DNA from: Bacteroidota bacterium
Lineage (GTDB): Bacteria; Bacteroidota; Bacteroidia; Sphingobacteriales; Sphingobacteriaceae
Direction of reading: 5' to 3'
Length of the DNA stretch: 64,000 nt
Assembly (NCBI GenBank): GCA_023450085.1
Contig: JAEXHI010000022.1
Coordinates: forward strand, 248,001-312,000
Each line of letters opens with the position of its first letter. Position 1 is the first letter of the stretch. The notes under the pieces were generated by a model. It worked only from the letters and a program-made list of their open reading frames with translations. It had not been told where the DNA came from and ran no database searches. The translations under genes were made by a program, and so were the position numbers. Below are positions 17,284 through 25,565 of this stretch, piece after piece.

Positions 17284-19266
17284 TTACTTTCTTATGATGA
17301 GATGCGCCGTAGCTGGATTGTTCATCAGCCTATTGATTTCGGCATGTATAATGTCCTGAATATCCTGTTTGATTTGCATGAAGTTTTTTTGGACCATTGC
17401 GTTGTCAATCTTGCGTATTACTTCTATTTCCTTATAACTATCTTCTTCTTTTTTAAGGGCAGCATGGTCGTTCTGTATTTCACAATGGAAAGTCTTCAGT
17501 TCAATTTTATTATCGGGATCGTCGGCTACCAAGCCTACAAATTCGCCACTGGAAAGGCTCGAAATTTTTGAGGGCGGAATAGCTGATTCCAATTGTTTGG
17601 AACGGCTGATAGAGGTATCGTTTCGGTTTATCGAAAGGCTTTCCCGATCCTGCATAATTTTCCCAAATCTTTCGCGCAACTGTTTGGCGGTATCGCCGGT
17701 AACCTGTCCAGAAACAATATTCCCCGTAATGTTCATAATTACGTCAGCCTGTTCCCGTCCGTAGTCTTTGCGTAGCTGGCTAAAATCCTGAATGCCCAGG
17801 CAGGTGGCCACCTTATTGGAACGTGCAGTAGCGATAAGAGAGTCGATACCATTTAAATAGATGGTTGGAAATTCATCGAAAATCAGACTGCTTTTTAGCT
17901 TTCCTTTTTTATTGACCTGCTTAACCAAACGGTTTACATAAAGGGATAGTACCGCTCCATAAATCTGTATTTTTTGGGGATTGTTTCCCATGCAGACAAT
18001 CTTTGGGTCGTCAGGATTATTGATGTCGAGATTAAAATCATTCCCTGAAAGTACGTAGTATAATTGTGGTGAAGCAAGCCTTGCCATTGCAATTTTTGCA
18101 CTTGCAATCTGACCTTCCAGTTGTTCCATTACATCATTAAGGTATGCGGTTATAAAGGGATTGATAAGTACTTCAATTTCCTTTTCTGTACGTAATAAAG
18201 TGAATAAGCTGTCATAGTCAACTTGCATCAATTCAATGACGTGTGGAAGCGTACAAAATTCGCCGTCATTGTACTTTCTAAGGTACCATATAATTGCGGT
18301 TACAAAGTTGATTGGCGATTCGATAAAGAAATCTCCAGTTTTCTGGATCCACTGTTTGTTGAGTCCCAGCAATATGGTCCTTGCTGACTCAGCGGCATCT
18401 GTAATATCGGTCATCGCCGAAGGTTCCAAAGCATTGCAACGGTTTGTACGTGCCAGATCGTCAAAATTAATAACATAGAATTTGGGTGGTATTCGGTAAA
18501 GATGTTTGTTTTTCAGCCATGTATTGTAGGCTATGCGGGAAAGGTCATCAAACTTGAAATCATAAACGAACATGGTAAAACCTTTGCGTATGTGTTGGGT
18601 AATCACATGCCTGATTACGAAGTATGATTTACCAGATCCAGGGGTTCCCAATACCATCAGGGCGCGGAAAGGATTAATGACATTAATCCAGCTATTGCGT
18701 TCCTTTGCTTTTAGCATATATTTTGCGGGTAGGTTTATGGAATATTCGTTTTCCAAAAGCCTTTCTTCTTGTGGGAAGGTTTCGTTTTCCCTATTGAAAA
18801 TATCCTTGCCGTTTAACCTGTCCTTAATGATACGGGAGAGCAGTGTACCTCCCGTCAGCACAAGTAGAAATCCAAGTGCCGTGGTTGCTATGTATAGGAT
18901 GGCAAGTATCTGTATGGGTAGTTGTAGCAACATGACCAGATAGGAAATGAAATAGAGTACAAGTCCGCTAATGATATAGGCAAAAGAGGTACGATGGTCC
19001 AGTTTTTCGTCTTTCTTTCCTTTGGCTCCAAGCAAGGAAATAAACAGGAAACCTAATGAAATGAGTTTGGCGTTTAGAAAGTTTTTGAGCAGACCGGTAC
19101 GGTAAATGTTTTCCAGAATGCGGTCGCTAAAACTGCTCACCAATCCCCAAGTTCTAAAGGCTGCGTAGCAACAATAATAAAAATGTATGACCAATAAAAC
19201 GATGCTTATCAGTCTGGTCATGTCGAGTATCTTCCTCAATGCCTGTTCGTTCTCTCCTGTACTCAT
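17284..19266 (-). CDS. mobC: Type IV coupling protein (MobC/TraG-VirD4 type)
   Basis: A 660-residue inner-membrane ATPase. The N-terminus (1-145) has four predicted membrane segments in two pairs, followed by a cytoplasmic domain. Walker A is VLGTPGSGKSYFV near residues 203-215, and the Walker B-type SSLIFDEFPTIY is near 460. A TraM recognition-type segment follows (ATARSNKVATCLGIQDFSQL). By family knowledge it links the relaxase-DNA complex to the type IV secretion channel. It lies 18 bp downstream of the relaxase gene. The order mobA-mobB-mobC is the usual Bacteroidota ICE order. Confidence 0.9.
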   Translation of the reverse strand: MSTGENEQALRKILDMTRLISIVLLVIHFYYCCYAAFRTWGLVSSFSDRILENIYRTGLLKNFLNAKLISLGFLFISLLGAKGKKDEKLDHRTSFAYIISGLVLYFISYLVMLLQLPIQILAILYIATTALGFLLVLTGGTLLSRIIKDRLNGKDIFNRENETFPQEERLLENEYSINLPAKYMLKAKERNSWINVINPFRALMVLGTPGSGKSYFVIRHVITQHIRKGFTMFVYDFKFDDLSRIAYNTWLKNKHLYRIPPKFYVINFDDLARTNRCNALEPSAMTDITDAAESARTILLGLNKQWIQKTGDFFIESPINFVTAIIWYLRKYNDGEFCTLPHVIELMQVDYDSLFTLLRTEKEIEVLINPFITAYLNDVMEQLEGQIASAKIAMARLASPQLYYVLSGNDFNLDINNPDDPKIVCMGNNPQKIQIYGAVLSLYVNRLVKQVNKKGKLKSSLIFDEFPTIYLNGIDSLIATARSNKVATCLGIQDFSQLRKDYGREQADVIMNITGNIVSGQVTGDTAKQLRERFGKIMQDRESLSINRNDTSISRSKQLESAIPPSKISSLSSGEFVGLVADDPDNKIELKTFHCEIQNDHAALKKEEDSYKEIEVIRKIDNAMVQKNFMQIKQDIQDIIHAEINRLMNNPATAHLIIRK

Positions 19267-19284
19267 AATTGTAAATTTTTAAGG

Positions 19285-20607
19285 TTATTGATTGCTGTTG
19301 GGCTTGTTCCTTCTTTTTCTTTTTTTCTTGTTTTTTTTGAATTGACCAGGCACATAGTCCGTGGCATTAGTAGGTTGTAAAAGGCTTTCGAGTATATCTT
19401 TTGCAAAGCTCTCGAGCATGGTGGCTCCTTCAGGCTTAGCGGTGGCTTTGGTTACTTCTGCAATAGCTGCACCGCCAGCTTGAAGCAGGGGTAACCCAGT
19501 TTCTTTCTGAGGGGGATGCGACGGCAACGTAAGCAAATCCTCCTCAGAAATCTTTTGGGCAGAACATCTTTCCTGAAGCCCCTTTGCGCTATAGGCTTTA
19601 CCCAAAACACTTCCGTTAAAAACGCATTTGGTGGTATGGTCTATATAGGTGATGCCATATAGCTGACCTTCATTGCTTAGCCTTTGGCAGACTATTATTC
19701 CTTGTTTCTGTAATACCGTTGAAAGTTCCTGCAAGGATATTTTTCGTTGCTTTAATGATAGGTCAATCGCATTTTTCACACGTTGTTTAAATGGCTGTCT
19801 TTTCTTGTCGTTTTCTGCATATCTATTTGCCAGATACTGAAGGGTTGGTTTGCTATAAAAACTGCTTGCCTTGACGGGAACGCCTATTGGATTTTGATGC
19901 TTGTCAATGATACGATAGAGTAGGCCATTGCGCTGAAAGGTCCTCGAATCTTCAGCGCCCCGTTCTGCCTGAACATTAAACTGCCGAAGGATAGCATTTA
20001 GTTCAGGTAGTGAGGCGTAACGATAGTTCCCCACGACATAATCCAATACATTCTGGATAGCTCTTTTGCTTTGCACTTTACCATAATGCACTACTTCTGG
20101 GCTTACTGGCTTAGCAATGTACTGCTGCTTTTTCTGGTCCTCGGCTCTTACCAAATTGAATTCTTTTTCGATGGCTTTTCGGGAAGCTTCCGATTGGTTC
20201 CTGCCAATATTATTCATGTCAATTCTCTTACCATCGGCTTTTACTTTAATGGAAACAATGTGGATGTGGGGATGTCCCGCATCATGATGCTGATAGATGA
20301 GATACGGTTGCTCGGCAAATCCAATTCCCCGCATGTACCTATTGGCAATTGCGACCAATTTTTCCTCTTTAAGATTGTTTTCCGAAGGATCAAAATTCAA
20401 GGAGATATGCACGCTGTTTCGGCTTACATTGGTGTTTAATGCAAGCTGTCTTTCGAGTATCGACAGCTTGTTTTTTTGACTTAGTTTTTCGGCATCCAAG
20501 GGATAATTTTCTGCACCAATCAGTACCGCTACATTTTCCAAAACCTTGTTTTCGTTATAGTTGAAAATTCGACGAATAGAGTGCCCTGTTTTTATGACTG
20601 CAACCAT
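19285..20607 (-). CDS. mobB: Relaxase (MobB type, MOBP family)
   Basis: A 440-residue relaxase/mobilisation nuclease. The N-terminal domain (1-150) has the metal-binding histidine triad in GHPHIHIV (H112, H114, H116), preceded by QHHDAG, and the upstream segment NVSRNSVHISLNFDP seen in this family. The catalytic tyrosine must be in the N-terminal part (Tyr17 or Tyr35 are candidates). By family knowledge it nicks oriT and stays bound to the 5' end. The C-terminal third is basic with a run of Lys/Arg at the end. It overlaps the end of mobA by 16 bp, so translation is coupled. Confidence 0.9.
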   Translation of the reverse strand: MVAVIKTGHSIRRIFNYNENKVLENVAVLIGAENYPLDAEKLSQKNKLSILERQLALNTNVSRNSVHISLNFDPSENNLKEEKLVAIANRYMRGIGFAEQPYLIYQHHDAGHPHIHIVSIKVKADGKRIDMNNIGRNQSEASRKAIEKEFNLVRAEDQKKQQYIAKPVSPEVVHYGKVQSKRAIQNVLDYVVGNYRYASLPELNAILRQFNVQAERGAEDSRTFQRNGLLYRIIDKHQNPIGVPVKASSFYSKPTLQYLANRYAENDKKRQPFKQRVKNAIDLSLKQRKISLQELSTVLQKQGIIVCQRLSNEGQLYGITYIDHTTKCVFNGSVLGKAYSAKGLQERCSAQKISEEDLLTLPSHPPQKETGLPLLQAGGAAIAEVTKATAKPEGATMLESFAKDILESLLQPTNATDYVPGQFKKNKKKRKRRNKPNSNQ

Positions 20608-20987
20608 TTTTCCACCAATTTCTGCATGTGTTTTTTTATCTCTTCTACCTTATTGGATAAGGTTCTTTTTTCCACTTCGTACACTGCGAACCACTGCTTA
20701 AATTCATCCAAATTTTGTAGCGTGTGTAAACGTTTTACTGCTTGGTTAAAGTTGTTGCCAATGTGGTTTAGTTCTGTACGCAATCGGCTCAGTTCGGCAA
20801 TTGCATCGTCTTCAGTTTTGTTTCGGTAGGTCGTTATAATTGGTTTTTCAAATAATAGTCTACGGATATAATCACTGAGCTTTTGGCAGGTGCTTGCTTT
20901 CCATTTGCGCTTAATTTTATCAAATTCTTCAGGGGTTAGGCGTAGCCCGATTATGCGTGTCCTGTTTGTTTTTCCATCTTTCATCAT
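20592..20987 (-). CDS. mobA: Relaxosome accessory protein (MobA type)
   Basis: A 131-residue basic protein. The N-terminus (TRIIGLRLTPEEFDKIKRKWKASTCQKLSDYIRRLLF, shown in part) has the ribbon-helix-helix pattern of MobA/MbeC-type accessory proteins. The C-terminal half (60-131) is helical and may form a coiled coil. It would bind oriT and help the relaxase load. An AAGGAGG ribosome binding site lies immediately before two adjacent ATG codons (20987 and 20984); the second has the better spacing. It is the first gene of the mob operon and faces the candidate oriT. Confidence 0.85.
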   Translation of the reverse strand: MMKDGKTNRTRIIGLRLTPEEFDKIKRKWKASTCQKLSDYIRRLLFEKPIITTYRNKTEDDAIAELSRLRTELNHIGNNFNQAVKRLHTLQNLDEFKQWFAVYEVEKRTLSNKVEEIKKHMQKLVEKWLQS

Positions 20988-21330
20988 TCCTCCTTATCAC
21001 GTTTTCAAACATTATTTAAAGCCTATAAAATGACCACCCACGAGTTCCGAGTGAGGGTGGCAAGATCTCGATTGTTTAACAATCGGACATCTTGCCGTTT
21101 GCACCGAAGAGGCAAACTGCCAGTTTCCTACCAAGATTTTAGGAATTTCCAACGTTCCTGCACCTTATAAAATCTTCTGTAGCAAATGAGAAACTTGATA
21201 TCTTGCAAGGTTCTTTTTTGTCTTCGTGCTGATCGGTTACGTTACGAAATTAGAAAGCATGTTTGGGATTTACCTATCCTAGGTATATTTTACTTAGGGT
21301 GCCAATGGTTTTAAGGATTACATTTGTGAC
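20988..21330. other. Candidate origin of transfer (oriT), hairpin-rich gap
   Basis: The 375-bp gap before mobA has no gene but at least four consecutive inverted repeats: CCACCC/GGGTGG (21034-21060); GCAAGAT/ATCTTGC (21060-21095) enclosing the palindrome CGATTGTTTAACAATCG (21069-21085); GTTTGC/GCAAAC (21097-21117); and TTCCTA/TAGGAA (21125-21145). Such clustered repeats next to a relaxosome gene are the usual form of an oriT. The nick position cannot be read from the sequence. Confidence 0.6.
21319..21326 (+). promoter_or_regulatory. Putative -7 box (TACATTTG)
   Basis: TACATTTG matches the Bacteroidota -7 consensus TAnnTTTG and lies about 40 bp before the start of the 21363-21656 gene. No matching TTTG is seen at -33, so the assignment rests on one box. 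Confidence 0.4.
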
Positions 21331-21362
21331 TGTAAATTTTATTAATTTAAAACACAGAGTTT

Positions 21363-21656
21363 ATGATGACGTCAAGTGAAGTGGCCCAGGTTTTTGATAC
21401 CATTTTGAGTATCCCGGGCATGAGTGAGTTGGTGAAGATTGACCTTAAAATTTCTCGAAAAAATGTATTGTTGCTCAACCATGTCATCGAACGTGGATTG
21501 GCAGCCAAAGGTGATGACAAGGAAGGCAATTTACTTGGGATCATGCCCAAGGAAAACCTTTCCGATTTGAAGACCATTGCGGAAGATTGTTTGCTGAAAG
21601 CGGGGCTTGTTGAATTAAGGGAAAAGCTTAATGTGCTGACGTTAGCCAAACAATAA
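21363..21656 (+). CDS. Small helical protein of unknown function
   Basis: A 97-residue soluble protein that looks all-helical, with a repeated hydrophobic pattern (VAQVFDTILSIPGMSELVKI; NVLLLNHVIERGLAAK). There is no signal peptide, no cysteine and no recognisable motif. It is transcribed away from the candidate oriT, with its own -7-like box and a strong terminator 18 bp after the stop, so it is probably monocistronic. Small genes in this position relative to mobA occur on related elements. A relaxosome or regulatory role is possible but unsupported. Confidence 0.65.
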   Translation: MMTSSEVAQVFDTILSIPGMSELVKIDLKISRKNVLLLNHVIERGLAAKGDDKEGNLLGIMPKENLSDLKTIAEDCLLKAGLVELREKLNVLTLAKQ

Positions 21657-21673
21657 GAGCTACGCTCTTTTAG

Positions 21674-21707
21674 AAGCTGCCATCACCCAGTGATGGCAGC
21701 TTTTTTT
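21674..21707 (+). terminator. Strong intrinsic terminator
   Basis: A perfect 13-bp stem (AAGCTGCCATCAC with GTGATGGCAGCTT), a CCA loop and seven T residues end the 21363-21656 transcript. The next gene on the right ends just beyond it on the opposite strand. Confidence 0.9.
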
Positions 21708-21715
21708 GTCCATTC

Positions 21716-22096
21716 CTAAACGTAGGTAAGGCTGAAGGTAAGTTCCCCGAAGACTTTCGATTGTCCCGTACCGTCGGCCTCAACGGTTATGGTATTGGAT
21801 GATGAATTCCATTTCGAATAGCTGGGATTATCCGGCTTGTCGGGATAGTTTAGGATGATTGACAAACGGTTGTTAAAACCAAATGAACATTGCTGCCCAT
21901 AGTAGTTGGTTATGGTGTTGCTTATGTCATCCAAATAGGCGAGCTGACCAACGGTAAAAGAAAAATGACTGGCCATCCACAACTTGAAGTTGTTGGCAAT
22001 GGCATCAGCTTCGATAGCTAAGTCTGGGTCCGGAAGTGCATACAAATCCTCGAGCAAATCCTGTACCCCTTGGGGTGTAAACGGAAACGACGGCAT
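21716..22096 (-). CDS. Protein of unknown function (126 aa)
   Basis: The start is taken at MPSFPFTPQGVQ (22096) rather than the upstream in-frame ATG, because a TATATTTG box on the minus strand (22145-22152) would give a short leader to this site. The protein is soluble with no signal peptide. Its first half is helical (VQDLLEDLYALPDPDLAIEA) and the second half is beta-rich (SNTITVEADGTGQSK; FGELTFSLTYV). It could be a small structural or secreted effector-type protein, but no family is recognised. It is divergent from the LytTR regulator. Confidence 0.55.
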   Translation of the reverse strand: MPSFPFTPQGVQDLLEDLYALPDPDLAIEADAIANNFKLWMASHFSFTVGQLAYLDDISNTITNYYGQQCSFGFNNRLSIILNYPDKPDNPSYSKWNSSSNTITVEADGTGQSKVFGELTFSLTYV

Positions 22097-22224
22097 AATA
22101 AAATAAATTAAAGTTACTTGGTCGGGAATGGGGGAGGGATAAAACAAATATACTTAAAACTTTTTTCGTAAATTTATTACTTCAACAATTTTTGCCCCTA
22201 CGCAAAATAAAAACAGCAAACTTT

Positions 22225-23097
22225 ATGGAATCGGTCTCGTACAACAACAAGAGGCTCCGTCTGCTCTCAGCTGCAATTGCGTCCATTTACATCGTGTTCC
22301 ACGGCATTCCCGTTGACCTTGTCAGGGCATTTTCGTCCCCTGCTTTTTATGTGGCGGTAGCGGTCAGCTTTACAATTTCGTTGCTTTTGGTAAATGCCGT
22401 GCATATCGTTACCGTATGGCTTGACAAGAGGTGTCCTTGGCGCCTGCGTCCATTTGAACGGGGCGGGTTACAATTGATTTTTGGAGTAGTCATCCCGGCA
22501 TTAATTGATCTGCTATTGGTGTCCGTCTACTTCGGATTTTTGGGCGAAAGCATAATGGAAAATGGTTTCCTCCTTATTGATTTTCCAGTCATCATCTGCC
22601 TGATTATTTTTCTCAACCTGTACTACCTAATCCATTATTTGTTACTTACAGAGGGGAACGGTACAGTAGACAGAGCCAAGGGATATCCATCTTTTTCCCT
22701 TACGAATGCTGACAGTAAAGGCACGCTTCCAACTTCGTTGAATATACACTATAATGGGCAGCATCTTTTTTTCAATGTAGAGAATGACATCATGTTTTTT
22801 TATAGGGAAGGTAAGCGCGTAAAGTGTATGACCTTCCATGGTAATCGTTACCCAGTAAATGCCTCAATCGCGGATTTGGAAAAGCGTTTTGCTGATGTTC
22901 GACTTTGCCGCATAAGCAGGTCGACCATTATCAACTACAAAATGGTCAAGGGCTATAATGCGGGAACAAAAAGAAACACCGCAGAGCTAATTATCAGGCC
23001 CATTTATCTGCCATTTGTCAAAGATTGGCAGAGTCAAGATTTTCTTGTTACAAAGGAGTTTTTAAATCATTTCAAAGCTGGACTGGAAGAGCTATAG
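22225..23097 (+). CDS. Membrane-anchored LytTR transcription regulator
   Basis: A 290-residue protein. The ATG at 22225 (MESVSYNNKRLR) is preferred over a TTG 33 bases upstream. Four membrane segments occupy about residues 10-145 (for example LLSAAIASIYIVFHGIPV and FPVIICLIIFLNLYYLIHYL). A LytTR DNA-binding domain follows at about 180-288 (FFNVENDIMFFYREGKRVK; SIADLEKRF; LCRISRSTIINYKMVKGY). LytTR proteins bind short direct repeats to activate transcription. Three copies of TGTCGGTTTCAT lie just past the stop codon in front of the next gene, making that unit the likely target. No histidine kinase is next to it, so the membrane part may itself sense a signal. Confidence 0.85.
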   Translation: MESVSYNNKRLRLLSAAIASIYIVFHGIPVDLVRAFSSPAFYVAVAVSFTISLLLVNAVHIVTVWLDKRCPWRLRPFERGGLQLIFGVVIPALIDLLLVSVYFGFLGESIMENGFLLIDFPVIICLIIFLNLYYLIHYLLLTEGNGTVDRAKGYPSFSLTNADSKGTLPTSLNIHYNGQHLFFNVENDIMFFYREGKRVKCMTFHGNRYPVNASIADLEKRFADVRLCRISRSTIINYKMVKGYNAGTKRNTAELIIRPIYLPFVKDWQSQDFLVTKEFLNHFKAGLEEL

Positions 23098-23112
23098 GCC
23101 AGTACTTTTTTC

Positions 23113-23167
23113 TGTCGGTTTCATGATCATTTTTTGTCGGTTTCATACCCAATCCTGTCGGTTTCAT
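23113..23167 (+). repeat. Three direct repeats TGTCGGTTTCAT (probable LytTR sites)
   Basis: Identical 12-mers at 23113-23124, 23135-23146 and 23156-23167, with 22- and 21-bp periods (two helical turns). The second and third share the extension ACCCA. They end about 20 bp before a promoter-like -33/-7 pair and lie between the LytTR gene and the MauE-type gene. Confidence 0.8.
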
Positions 23168-23187
23168 ACCCATTGGTGCAGCTCCCT

Positions 23188-23220
23188 CTTGCTTCGCATT
23201 GTGTTCCGTAAATACATTTG
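23188..23220 (+). promoter_or_regulatory. Promoter of the MauE/DUF6520 unit
   Basis: TACATTTG (23213-23220) fits the Bacteroidota -7 consensus, and CTTG (23188-23191) matches three of four bases of the -33 TTTG at a 21-bp spacing. Transcription would start near 23227, about 40 bp before the first start codon. The imperfect -33 box is consistent with need for an activator bound at the upstream repeats. Confidence 0.6.
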
Positions 23221-23265
23221 TATTGTTCGCATTTGGCGATTGTCTAACTTAAATCTATAATTGTG

Positions 23266-23715
23266 ATGAGAGCGAGAAAATTGTTTATCGAAATTACAGT
23301 AGCGCTTCTGGTTATTCTCTTCCTGCATACAGCCATCAGCAAATTTTTGGATTTTAAAGGATTTGTTTTCGATTTGAACAACCAGCCCTTTCCCAATTCT
23401 TTTACTCCCTATATGGCATGGATCATTCCGTTAACGGAAATAGCGATTGTGGGATGCCTCCTTTTCGAGAACAGCAGACTGGTTGGCCTATATGCAAGTT
23501 TGTTTTTAATGACTATGTTCACGGTCTACACAAGCCTGGTCCTACTGAATTTTTTTGATTATGTTCCATGTAGCTGTGGCGGTGTGGTAAAATACCTGAA
23601 CTGGACGCAGCACTTTTTCTTCAACTTCTTTTTTGTGGTCATTACGGCGGCAGCGATTCTTTTTAGGAACAATAAAAATTCGGATAAATTAACATTCTAT
23701 GGAACAGAAAAATAA
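23266..23715 (+). CDS. MauE/DoxX-type redox-associated membrane protein
   Basis: A 149-residue inner-membrane protein with four predicted membrane segments (about 7-22, 50-66, 73-96 and 115-133). The cysteine motif PCSCGG (C102, C104) is in the loop before the last segment, at the periplasmic face by analogy with MauE/DoxX proteins. Family members support disulfide chemistry in partner proteins. It is followed 80 bp later by a gene for a secreted peptide with two cysteines, a plausible substrate. The upstream LytTR repeats and promoter suggest controlled expression. The ATG at 23266 is preferred to the GTG just before it. Confidence 0.8.
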   Translation: MRARKLFIEITVALLVILFLHTAISKFLDFKGFVFDLNNQPFPNSFTPYMAWIIPLTEIAIVGCLLFENSRLVGLYASLFLMTMFTVYTSLVLLNFFDYVPCSCGGVVKYLNWTQHFFFNFFFVVITAAAILFRNNKNSDKLTFYGTEK

Positions 23716-23795
23716 CGGAATATTCCTGGCCGGAATAGAAAGGGGAAGCCGAAAACCTTTACGATAGAGTAGGCAAACCAATAAACCATATTATC

Positions 23796-24026
23796 ATGAA
23801 AAATTTGAAATTATTGCTTGTTGCAGCCGTTGTGCTTGGAGCAGGCAGCGCGTTCACAACATTGAAGTCAGCACCAGGCGAGTTTGTACTTGATGGTGGC
23901 GACTATATTCCAAAAGATACTGCACCGGGCAATTGTGAGGCAGGAGGGGATGTCTGTACTTATATTTGGAACGGATCTGCCTATGTACCGCAGGATTTAA
24001 ATGAGAATGCTCACTACGAAAGATAG
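23796..24026 (+). CDS. Small exported two-cysteine peptide (DUF6520-like)
   Basis: A 76-residue peptide: signal peptide MKNLKLLLVAAVVLGAGSAF, then about 50 mature residues with one cysteine pair (C47 and C54 in NCEAGGDVC) and repeated aromatic/proline motifs (DYIPKD; AYVPQD). It resembles the DUF6520 family of Bacteroidota, often found next to MauE-type genes. Its role is unknown. The cysteine spacing makes a small disulfide loop likely, perhaps formed with help from the MauE-type neighbour. It is the last gene of the unit and ends in a strong terminator. Confidence 0.75.
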   Translation: MKNLKLLLVAAVVLGAGSAFTTLKSAPGEFVLDGGDYIPKDTAPGNCEAGGDVCTYIWNGSAYVPQDLNENAHYER

Positions 24027-24034
24027 TGCAAGGA

Positions 24035-24067
24035 GATGCTGGCTGAAAAACAGCCAGCATCTTTTTT
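24035..24067 (+). terminator. Intrinsic terminator between converging units
   Basis: GATGCTGGCTG and CAGCCAGCATC form an 11-bp stem with an AAAAA loop, followed by six T residues. It ends the MauE/DUF6520 transcript and touches the stop codon of the converging TlpA-type gene. Confidence 0.9.
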
Positions 24068-25565
24068 ATAAGAAACTCTCTAAATACTTGATGAATTTTG
24101 GTCTGTCGCTACTGAAAAAAGGTTTATTGGGTTGGGCACTTACAACCTTTTGATTTTTATCTATAATCAGCAATTGGGGAAAGCCAGTATAGCCATAATA
24201 TTTGAGAAAAGGGTGCTTAAAGCCCAAGCCGTAGAGCGATAGGTTTATATTTTCTGCATCGGTATATTTGCCGCTTGCAATCCCTTCAAGCCATGTTGCT
24301 TTTTTATAGTCAACATTAATACTAACAAACACAATATTGTTATTATTATTAAAGTACTGTCGCACCAATCGCATCTGTTCTTCAAGAGTTATACACTGCG
24401 AGCATCCCTTAAACCAAAAATCTATCACAATTACCTTTCCTTCAAATCTTTTTAAGCTGATGGTATCTCCTTTAGTATCGGGCAACAAAAATGGATAAGC
24501 GGTCCTACCACTAATATTTCCCTGATAGGTACTTAAAATACTATTGAGATAAGTATCCTTAACGTCTGCTAGTGTTTCAGTGTAATAGTAGTTTAGCGAC
24601 TTCGAGCCTTTCTTGAAAAGCTTAATCATAAACTCGGTTAGCAGTCTTTCTTTCAATTTGCCTTGAAAATCACCTTTAAGACGTAGATATAGCAAGCTGT
24701 CGACTTTAGCAGATCTGTAGGTTCGTGGTATGGTTTTAAAAATAATATTTGCCTCCAATTTTGCAATTATTGCGCTTGTAAATAATTTGGCATCAATCTT
24801 ATTATCACTGCTGTTCGTATCCACTTTGCAATCAAAAAGCTCGTCCCTGTAAAAGCGTAGTAATTCCTGCTTTTTTTCGTCAGGGTAGTTATAAAAACGA
24901 TACGCGAAAAAACTATCATAAACGGAATATTCTTTTTCACTTTCCAAGTCAGTGGATAACCTTTTAAACATCATTGTAGAAATCTTCTCTTTATAGCTCT
25001 GCAAAATTTTCAATTTTTCCTGATAGACGCTATCGTTTCCCTTTTTTAAGAACATTCTGTATTTGTAATCACCCCATTTGTTAAGAAAATTCTCCTGCTC
25101 CATTGGACTTTTAAACAAGGATTTTGGAATGCCATGAACCTTATTGACCTTGTCAATAAGGTATTGACAAGTTAGTGCTTCGGAACCCTTACCTTTAAAA
25201 ATGATCGTATCAGCTTTCAAGTCAATTTGAATGTCGCTATTAGGACCTAAAGCATACAGATATATTTTCTGCCCTCTATAAGTTTTGAACGGTACAAACA
25301 AAGTAAAGTAGATAGGCTGGTTTTGTTTGCTAATCTCAAATCGAAATCTATTATTTTCAAGGGCCACGGTATCTTCTACGGAATCAAGATTATTTCGAAG
25401 GCGCATATAATGATTATAGGTCGCTATAATAGCGAACCCATTATTTTCTCCGGCGTATGAACCCGCAATTATTGATTTACCGTTTGCTTGGGCATGTATT
25501 TCTAAATAAGAGAGTAAATGCAGTAGTAGAACTAATAATATATTTTTCATCTTCCTATCTTTCAT
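24066..25565 (-). CDS. TlpA-like thiol-disulfide oxidoreductase, exported
   Basis: A protein of about 499 residues with a signal peptide (KNILLVLLLHLLSYLEIHAQA). The N-terminal 360 residues include a DUF4369-like beta domain and a long helical middle. The C-terminal thioredoxin fold (about 350-495) has VIVIDFWFKGCSQC near residue 385, the CxxC active site in the TlpA/AhpC arrangement, and the cis-proline-type segment TGFPQLLIID. It overlaps the end of the SusD gene by 11 bp if the start MKDRKMKN is used; MKNILL (25550) is an alternative. Co-transcription with SusC/SusD suggests that it reduces or matures an imported peptide or surface protein. Confidence 0.8.
   Translation of the reverse strand: MKDRKMKNILLVLLLHLLSYLEIHAQANGKSIIAGSYAGENNGFAIIATYNHYMRLRNNLDSVEDTVALENNRFRFEISKQNQPIYFTLFVPFKTYRGQKIYLYALGPNSDIQIDLKADTIIFKGKGSEALTCQYLIDKVNKVHGIPKSLFKSPMEQENFLNKWGDYKYRMFLKKGNDSVYQEKLKILQSYKEKISTMMFKRLSTDLESEKEYSVYDSFFAYRFYNYPDEKKQELLRFYRDELFDCKVDTNSSDNKIDAKLFTSAIIAKLEANIIFKTIPRTYRSAKVDSLLYLRLKGDFQGKLKERLLTEFMIKLFKKGSKSLNYYYTETLADVKDTYLNSILSTYQGNISGRTAYPFLLPDTKGDTISLKRFEGKVIVIDFWFKGCSQCITLEEQMRLVRQYFNNNNNIVFVSINVDYKKATWLEGIASGKYTDAENINLSLYGLGFKHPFLKYYGYTGFPQLLIIDKNQKVVSAQPNKPFFSSDRPKFIKYLESFL

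Noticed and set aside
6467..23191. TGCAGCTCCCTTTTG at 6467-6481 and TGCAGCTCCCTCTTG at 23177-23191 (14 of 15 identical)
   Set aside because: Many 14/15 matches are expected by chance in 64 kb, the contexts differ and no gene is suitably placed at the first site.
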